From an uncultured Fastidiosipila sp. (GTDB taxonomy: Bacteria; Bacillota; Clostridia; Saccharofermentanales; Fastidiosipilaceae): a stretch of 11,156 bases of DNA. The translations under genes and the position numbers were made by a program. The stretch's first letter is position 1; each line of letters starts with the position of its first letter. The DNA lies in assembly GCA_938014865.1 (NCBI GenBank), contig CALLQJ010000038.1, positions 1 to 11,156 of the forward strand, written 5' to 3'. Of the stretch, positions 7,279 through 11,156 are shown in pieces. The notes beneath the pieces are model-generated. The model had not been told where the DNA came from, did no database searches, and saw only the letters and a list, made by a program, of their open reading frames with translations.

Positions 7279-8577
7279 ATGAAGTTTAAATTAAAAAAAT
7301 GTTTAATGTGCAAATCTAAATATATAATATTATGTCTGGTAATTCTTCTGAATTTAGCAGGAATATTATCTTCTTGTGTCAATAATAGCGAGAATCAATC
7401 GTTAAACAGTGAGTCTTCAAATGAAGATCCGAAAGAATCTATTTCAATTATGCATGTGGATCATGCAAATAGTCAGCTTAATAAATATATTCAAGAATTT
7501 GAAAAAAAGCTTGGTTTTAATATAAACATTGTTGATAGTCCGACAAATGCAGATAGCCGTCATGCAAAAATTTGTTCTCTCCTTGCGTCGGGAGATACAT
7601 CGGTTGATATATACACCATAAATGATGAGATGTTTAGTATGTTTAAAAGTTCAGGATATCTGGAGCCACTTTCAAAATCTGAATTTGATGAGAACTTATT
7701 AAACTTATATCCGCAAGATTATATTGATAGATTATATGGTGACAATGGTGAGATATACTCTATTCCATTTAAGATGGATATTCTGCTTTTATTTATTAAT
7801 GAAAATTACTTAGATGAAATAGGCTTAGATTCCATTCAAACATGTTCAGATCTTGATTTATTCTTAAATTACCCATGGGGAGAAAATAAGTATGCTTATG
7901 GAGGAGCATGGGAAAAAACGTATGTGTTCAATGAGATAGGATTGTTTATTAATCTCTTTGGCGGCGATTATTATGATTGGCAAAATGAAAATACCAGAAA
8001 TGCTGTCAAATTTCTAAAGTTTTGTTCTGATGAAAATATCACACCGAAAAATCAGATACTTGATCAGTATGAGCAAATGGAAGAAAAATTTATTGCGGGA
8101 AAGTATGGACTTATTTTCATGTATAGCGGCGGATTTAAGAAAATAACAAATGCATCAGAACAAGAAAAAAATACCTTAGCACCAATTATGATTCCGGAGA
8201 TTAAAAATTTATCCACTAACATAGCTACCTGGCAATATTCAATCAATATAAAATCTGAAAAAAAAGATCAGGCAAAGGATTTTTTAAATTATGCATCTTC
8301 TTATCAAGCCAATAAGTTATATGCAGAGTTACTTGAGACTGCTCCGGCTAGAATTGATGTAATACAAGATGAGGATGTTTATTTTACAGGGGTGGAATTT
8401 GTCAGAGAATACCTTGATTCTGTAAAACTGTATTCTCGAGTTATTCCGGGTGAATCAATAGAATACTTGTCTAAAATGGGAGAGTACTTTCAGCAATATG
8501 TAATGGAAAGAATTAATTTAGATGAATATTGTTCCCTAATGGACAGCCTTAACGTTGAATATAATGTTAAAAAGTAA
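7279..8577 (+). CDS. Second solute-binding lipoprotein (SBP2), paralogue of SBP1
   Basis: This 432-residue lipoprotein has a long basic N-terminus containing C8 and C11, a hydrophobic core, and a lipobox ILSSC with C33 as the lipidation site; a Ser/Asn/Glu-rich tether follows. It is a close structural copy of SBP1: GDTSVDIYTINDEM, GGAWEKTYVFNE, FGGDYYDW, DQYEQMEEKF and PARIDV align with the same blocks at matching spacing, and the lengths differ by two residues. A 19-base stretch is identical in both genes (3617-3635 and 7907-7925). Divergence elsewhere is substantial, so it is an old duplication with kept binding-site segments. AGGAG (7267-7271) lies 7 bases before the ATG, directly behind a terminator. 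It may bind a related sugar for the same permease, or present ligand to the sensor kinase; the sequence does not decide. Confidence 0.9.
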   Translation: MKFKLKKCLMCKSKYIILCLVILLNLAGILSSCVNNSENQSLNSESSNEDPKESISIMHVDHANSQLNKYIQEFEKKLGFNINIVDSPTNADSRHAKICSLLASGDTSVDIYTINDEMFSMFKSSGYLEPLSKSEFDENLLNLYPQDYIDRLYGDNGEIYSIPFKMDILLLFINENYLDEIGLDSIQTCSDLDLFLNYPWGENKYAYGGAWEKTYVFNEIGLFINLFGGDYYDWQNENTRNAVKFLKFCSDENITPKNQILDQYEQMEEKFIAGKYGLIFMYSGGFKKITNASEQEKNTLAPIMIPEIKNLSTNIATWQYSINIKSEKKDQAKDFLNYASSYQANKLYAELLETAPARIDVIQDEDVYFTGVEFVREYLDSVKLYSRVIPGESIEYLSKMGEYFQQYVMERINLDEYCSLMDSLNVEYNVKK

Positions 8578-8682
8578 TTTGAATTTTAAAATAATTGAAT
8601 TCTCCAAAGTATTCGTGATGATAAAACTTTCGATGCGTATAGACAGATATAAATTACACACTAGCTTGCGAAAAAATTTCGA
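8578..8682. other. Convergent gap and composition boundary
   Basis: This 105-base AT-rich gap lies between the convergent SBP2 and fruK genes. I see no convincing terminator for either; the only hairpin is a weak CGAAA/TTTCG pairing near 8669-8681. The strongly AT-rich composition of everything to the left gives way to GC-rich coding at about 8690. No direct repeat, integrase or attachment site is visible at this junction. Confidence 0.5.
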
Positions 8683-9606
8683 TTAAAATTCCTTTAGCTC
8701 ACAGGCCTTCGCCAATTCAAAAATACATTCTTTTTCCGGAAGTCCCTCCGTAAAGGCGGAAGCCGATCCGGCTGCCAGGCCGAGGGCCAGACATTCGGCT
8801 GCGGACTTTCCCGACGCATAGGCATGTACAAAGCCGGCCAAAAGGGCATCGCCCGCCCCGACGGTATTCACGGCCCGGCCTTCGGGCGCTTTGCCGTAAA
8901 GGCAGCGGCCGTCTTCCGCGTAAAACAAAGCACCGTCTCCGCCCAGGGAAAGCAAGACGTTGCGGGCGCCGGCTTTTTGTATTTCCGAGGCTGCTTCGGC
9001 GGCTTCTTTTTTATTGCGTATTTTGCGCCGGCAGAAGAATTCCGCTTCCTCCCGGTTCGGTTTGACCAAGTCTAAACCGGCGGCCAGGCCGGCTTCGAAG
9101 GCCGCTCCCGAACTGTCCAGAGCGATCTGTATATGCTCCTGCTTCTTTCGTAGGCTGCGGATGATCCGCGCATAGATATCCTTTTCAGAAGAGGCGGGGA
9201 GGCTGCCTGACAAAATCAGAAGATCGCCCGGCAGGATGCCTTGCATTGCCTTCATAAGAGTCTGCAGATCCTTTTCTCCGATGAGAGGACCTGAGGCATT
9301 GAGGGCCGTTTCTTCCTGCGAGCGGATCTTTACGTTAAGCCTGCTGCTCCCCGATGCCAGCTCAATGCAGCGGTGGGGCAGAGCGCTTTGTTTGAGAAGC
9401 TGCTCCAGGAGCCTGCCGCTTTCGCCGGCCGTAAAGCAAAAAGCGATGCTCTCGTTTCCGAGTATATTCAGGACCTGAGATACATTGATGCCCTTGCCGC
9501 CGGGCCGCAGCACTTCGCGGCGGCTCCGATTGATTGCGCCGAGTCGGAAATCCTCAACGTCGCAGATATAGTCCAGGGCCGGATTTAAGGTGAGGGTGTA
9601 GATCAT
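8683..9606 (-). CDS. fruK: 1-phosphofructokinase (PfkB family)
   Basis: This 307-residue cytoplasmic kinase is predicted to phosphorylate fructose 1-phosphate to fructose 1,6-bisphosphate, the second step of fructose use after PTS uptake. It shows the FruK/LacC N-terminus TLTLNPALD, the PfkB signature 1 region GGKGINVSQVLNILG (36-50), and signature 2 NTVGAGDALLAGF (247-259) with D253 as the expected catalytic base. Length is normal for the family. AAAGGA (9619-9614) stands 7 bases before the ATG, and a small GGGC-AAAA-GCCC hairpin (9621-9632) lies just upstream. The usual partners, a DeoR-type fruR and the fructose PTS gene fruA, are not next to it in this window. It reads in the same direction as thiT but a terminator separates them. 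Tagatose-6-phosphate kinase (LacC) is the main alternative. Codon use is far more GC-rich than in the genes to its left. Confidence 0.88.
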   Translation of the reverse strand: MIYTLTLNPALDYICDVEDFRLGAINRSRREVLRPGGKGINVSQVLNILGNESIAFCFTAGESGRLLEQLLKQSALPHRCIELASGSSRLNVKIRSQEETALNASGPLIGEKDLQTLMKAMQGILPGDLLILSGSLPASSEKDIYARIIRSLRKKQEHIQIALDSSGAAFEAGLAAGLDLVKPNREEAEFFCRRKIRNKKEAAEAASEIQKAGARNVLLSLGGDGALFYAEDGRCLYGKAPEGRAVNTVGAGDALLAGFVHAYASGKSAAECLALGLAAGSASAFTEGLPEKECIFELAKACELKEF

Positions 9607-9678
9607 TGCGCTGTCCTTTCGGGCTTTTGCCCTTTATCGTATCTCGAGTGTAAAAGAAAAGAGGGCTTTTTGCGAATA

Positions 9679-9707
9679 AAAATACCGGGGAGTGAACCCG
9701 GTATTTT
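9679..9707 (-). terminator. Rho-independent terminator after thiT
   Basis: On the minus strand AAAATACCGGG (9707-9697) pairs with CCCGGTATTTT (9689-9679) as a perfect 11-bp stem with a 7-base loop, ending in a T-rich run that continues as TATT. It lies 51 bases after the thiT stop and before the fruK start, so the two genes are probably separate transcripts. The A-run on the other side could make it work in both directions. Confidence 0.85.
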
Positions 9708-9758
9708 GCTCAGGTAAAATTTTTAATGAAAGCTTTGTTTGGCCGTGCTTTTTTCTCT

Positions 9759-10364
9759 TCAGGCGTTTGCATTTTCTTCAGCCCGGAGCTCCGGCATGGA
9801 GGCGGGATTGCGCAGCAGCTGCTTGAACGAAGGTATCATAATCCAAAGCAGGATCAGGCTGGTGACCGTCTCGGTAATAAAAGCCAGGCCGTTTACCGAA
9901 ATCGTATTGATAATTGCCGCTTTTACACTTTCGATGTTCTCGCTCCAGAAGACGTAGCCCGCAATCATGTGCCAGATGTAGCGGATGAAGCTGCCGGTTA
10001 TCAGGGCCATCGTGGCGATCATGGCAAGATCCGATTTTACCGGTTCTTTGCGGCTGAGCGCCCGCTGCATTTTTTTGTGAAAAAGCCCGGCCAGCCCGAT
10101 GCAGCTGAAGGCCAGAATGTACTCGATGAAGACCTGGGGGGCACTCAGAATATAGGCCTCGCCCAGAATGATTTGCAGAATGCCCCAGAGCAGGCCGCCC
10201 GCCATGCCGGGAAGCACGCCCCAGCGCAGGGCGAGGAAAACAATCGGCAGCATTTTTACCGTAATTTTCACGCTGTGGGTGGACGGTATAATGAGGTCCA
10301 GTATCATGGCGATTGCCGCAAAGAGGGCAATTTCCAGAATCATACGTAAATTTTTGTTTTGCAT
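9759..10364 (-). CDS. thiT: ECF transporter S-component for thiamine, ThiT/YuaJ family
   Basis: This 201-residue membrane protein is the thiamine-binding subunit of an energy-coupling-factor transporter; the shared EcfA/EcfA'/EcfT module must be encoded elsewhere. It has about six hydrophobic segments. It carries family blocks such as LPIVFLALRWGVLPGMAGG (39-57), IEYILAF (80-86) and IRYIWHMIAGYVFW (127-140). From memory of lactococcal ThiT, E81, Y82, H132, W140 and N158 fall at the spacing of thiamine-contacting residues E84, Y85, H125, W133 and N151, while the position of Y146 appears to be N153. A longer frame reaches 10421, but its extra codons would lie inside the terminator and riboswitch. 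The ATG at 10364, with AAGGGAG (10378-10372) 7 bases upstream, is the right start. The upstream TPP riboswitch independently supports the function. Confidence 0.92.
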   Translation of the reverse strand: MQNKNLRMILEIALFAAIAMILDLIIPSTHSVKITVKMLPIVFLALRWGVLPGMAGGLLWGILQIILGEAYILSAPQVFIEYILAFSCIGLAGLFHKKMQRALSRKEPVKSDLAMIATMALITGSFIRYIWHMIAGYVFWSENIESVKAAIINTISVNGLAFITETVTSLILLWIMIPSFKQLLRNPASMPELRAEENANA

Positions 10365-10394
10365 AAAAAAACTCCCTTCGCGCGCTGCAGGGAG
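10365..10394 (-). terminator. Riboswitch-controlled terminator overlapping the thiT ribosome binding site
   Basis: On the minus strand CTCCCT (10394-10389) pairs with AGGGAG (10377-10372), followed directly by seven T (10371-10365) and then the thiT ATG. The 3' arm of the stem is also the Shine-Dalgarno sequence. The loop carries GCGAA (10381-10377), which can pair with the UUCGC of the riboswitch P1 stem (10407-10403). That pairing and the terminator cannot coexist, so it is a plausible antiterminator. Confidence 0.7.
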
Positions 10395-10402
10395 GGAAAC
10401 CG

Positions 10403-10486
10403 GCGAATCATCTCGACGCAAGTACTAACTTGATCCGATCCCTTAGGGTTTGTTCTCAGCTTCATCGGGAAGCACCCCTTGTTCGC
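10403..10486 (-). promoter_or_regulatory. TPP riboswitch (THI element) aptamer
   Basis: Read on the minus strand, the conserved THI-box elements occur in order: GGGGTGC, then GCTGAGA, then ACCCT, then GATCAAGTTAGTACTTGCG as the P4/P5 side. The outer P1 stem is GCGAA (10486-10482) with TTCGC (10407-10403). The element sits in the leader of a thiamine transporter gene and is followed by a terminator, the normal arrangement for repression when thiamine pyrophosphate is plentiful. Confidence 0.92.
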
Positions 10487-10511
10487 GCACTTATTAATTT
10501 GTTACGTTCAC

Positions 10512-10540
10512 AGTTTAGTTAAAAACAGCCGGCATGTCAA
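10512..10540 (-). promoter_or_regulatory. Sigma-A promoter for the riboswitch-thiT transcript
   Basis: On the minus strand a perfect TTGACA -35 (10540-10535) is separated by 17 bases from TAAACT (10517-10512). Transcription would start near 10505, about 20 bases before the riboswitch P1 stem. Position and quality both suit the leader transcript. Confidence 0.8.
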
Positions 10541-10762
10541 AAACTTAAGGGAAGCTGCTATATATGGTATTAAAGACGAAATCGGTTAAGCTGAGAAAAT
10601 AAAAGATTATAAAAACGATAAGCTTGATGAACGTAATATGATCTTAAGAAGAGTGTTCCGGATCCTGCGAACGTAAAAATGACGTTAAAAAACCAATAAT
10701 TGTCAAACATCACAAATACTTCCGGATTTATCCAGTTAAAGTGTATAAATTACAAATGGCTG
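10541..10762. other. Gene-free stretch upstream of the lacI-type gene
   Basis: No gene can be supported in this AT-rich stretch between the divergent thiT and LacI-type promoters. Short open frames exist without start codon or ribosome binding site; the longest on the plus strand begins at 10648 and runs on to a stop at 10810-10812, across the LacI promoter. It reads like EECSGSCERKNDVKKP but matches nothing I recognise. No strong hairpin or repeat was seen. Confidence 0.4.
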
Positions 10763-10791
10763 TTGACGAACAGAAAAAATCTCTCTATACT
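10763..10791 (+). promoter_or_regulatory. Sigma-A promoter of the LacI-family gene
   Basis: TTGACG (10763-10768) and TATACT (10786-10791) are separated by exactly 17 bases, which is close to consensus. Transcription would start near 10798, giving a leader of about 80 bases before the ATG at 10878. Confidence 0.82.
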
Positions 10792-10799
10792 AAACCTAA

Positions 10800-10813
10800 C
10801 GAAAACGTTTAAG
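10800..10813. promoter_or_regulatory. LacI-type operator, probable autoregulation site
   Basis: CGAAAACGTTTAAG has the perfect 8-bp palindrome AAACGTTT (10803-10810) around a central CG, with outer C and G also symmetric. LacI/GalR-family operators and CcpA cre sites share such a CG-centred pattern. It lies at the predicted transcription start, where a bound repressor would block its own promoter. Control by the repressor encoded downstream or by CcpA cannot be told apart from sequence. Confidence 0.6.
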
Positions 10814-10858
10814 TGAGTTTTGCGGAAGCGTACATGCTATACTCAAGAAAATCACTTA
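10810..10858 (+). promoter_or_regulatory. Leader stem-loop before the LacI-family gene
   Basis: TAAGTGA (10810-10816), a bulged G and TTTT (10818-10821) pair with AAAA (10848-10851) and TCACTTA (10852-10858), giving an 11-bp stem around a 26-base loop in the leader RNA. It ends 5 bases before the GGAGA ribosome binding site. It could affect translation or simply be chance; no known riboregulator was recognised. Confidence 0.3.
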
Positions 10859-10877
10859 GATACGGAGAAAGAGCGAA

Positions 10878-11156
10878 ATGGTAACGTTAAAAGAAATTGC
10901 CAATGTGTGCGGGGTATCGGTAGCAACCGTGAGCAAGGCTTTGAACCACGCTTCTGACATCAGTCAGGAGACGACGGAAAAAGTCAGCCGCGTTGCCCGT
11001 GAATTAGGCTATTATCCTAATGCTGCCGCGCGCCAGCTCAAAACAAATCGTTCGTATAACATCGGCGTGTTGTTTGTTGACGACACCCACTGCGGTTTAA
11101 CGCACGAGTATTTCTCCTCAGTTCTGAATGCTGTTAAGAATGAAGTGGAACACAAC
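10878..11156 (+). CDS. LacI/GalR-family transcriptional repressor, 3' end beyond window
   Basis: Only the first 93 codons are in the window. Residues 3-24 are a canonical LacI helix-turn-helix (TLKEIANVCGVSVATVSKAL). The second part of the DNA-binding domain follows, and YYPNAAARQLKTNRS (45-59) forms the hinge that contacts the minor groove. The ligand-binding core starts at NIGVLFVDD. The ATG is preceded by GGAGA (10864-10868). A strong promoter and a CG-centred palindrome lie upstream, so autoregulation is likely. The effector, normally a sugar or a metabolite, cannot be told because that domain is cut off. Its regulated genes probably lie to the right of the window. Confidence 0.95.
   Translation, partial: MVTLKEIANVCGVSVATVSKALNHASDISQETTEKVSRVARELGYYPNAAARQLKTNRSYNIGVLFVDDTHCGLTHEYFSSVLNAVKNEVEHN

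Noticed and set aside
8664..8690. Terminator at the convergent SBP2/fruK junction
   Set aside because: The CGAAA/TTTCG pairing is only 5 bp, AT-rich and has a 3-base loop, so it is too weak to call.
8824..9588. Open frames on the plus strand opposite fruK
   Set aside because: GC-rich coding produces long antisense frames; none has a recognisable domain, and fruK is unambiguous.
10365..10421. Longer thiT frame starting at 10421
   Set aside because: The added 19 codons overlap the terminator and the 3' end of the riboswitch, and the ATG at 10364 has a well-placed ribosome binding site.
9726..10428. Open frames on the plus strand opposite thiT
   Set aside because: They are complementary shadows of a well-supported membrane protein gene, with low-complexity composition and no ribosome binding sites.
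10588..10812. Possible decayed transposase fragment in the gene-free stretch
   Set aside because: Two short frames (reading AEKIKDYKND and EECSGSCERKND) look faintly protein-like but lack starts, and I recognise no transposase motif or terminal inverted repeats.
1..11156. CRISPR array, tRNA or rRNA, phage or toxin-antitoxin genes
   Set aside because: Reading both strands showed no regularly spaced repeats, no cloverleaf sequences and no matching protein motifs.

Overview
The window looks like the chromosome of a Gram-positive, low-to-moderate GC bacterium, most likely a clostridial member of the Bacillota. Supporting signs are strong AGGAGG-type ribosome binding sites, sigma-A style promoters with 17-bp spacers, lipoprotein solute-binding proteins, a YesM/YesN-type two-component pair, an ECF-type thiamine transporter subunit behind a TPP riboswitch, and a carbohydrate ABC transporter without its own ATPase. 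I cannot name the species.

Region 1 (about 1-8680, strikingly AT-rich) is one sugar-uptake locus. On the minus strand are a response regulator, cut by the left edge, and its membrane histidine kinase; the two genes overlap by 23 bases and share a good promoter. Divergently, on the plus strand, come a solute-binding lipoprotein, two CUT1-family permeases, a cytoplasmic DUF2961/GH172-type enzyme, and a second solute-binding lipoprotein that is a clear paralogue of the first. A stem-loop separates the first binding protein from the permeases. A rho-independent terminator sits directly in front of the second binding protein, with its U-tract touching the Shine-Dalgarno sequence. The reading I favour is as follows. 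An extracellular glycoside is sensed by the kinase, perhaps helped by one binding protein. It is then imported by the transporter with a shared ATPase encoded elsewhere, and cleaved inside the cell by the GH172-type enzyme. Characterised members of that family act on alpha-D-fructofuranosides or D-arabinofuranosides, but the substrate here is unknown.

Region 2 (about 8683-10540, much richer in G and C) is read on the minus strand. It holds a TPP riboswitch with its own promoter and terminator, the thiamine-specific ECF S-component ThiT, another terminator, and a stand-alone 1-phosphofructokinase (fruK). The riboswitch layout is compact: the Shine-Dalgarno sequence forms the 3' arm of the terminator, and the U-tract runs up to the start codon.

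Region 3 (about 10541-11156) starts with a gene-free stretch of some 220 bases. It is followed by a near-consensus promoter, an AAACGTTT-centred palindrome placed like an autoregulatory operator, and the first 93 codons of a LacI/GalR-family repressor that runs off the right edge.

The change in base composition at about 8680 coincides with the end of the sugar locus and suggests that the locus is a separately acquired cassette. No tRNA, rRNA, CRISPR array, intact insertion sequence or phage gene was seen.
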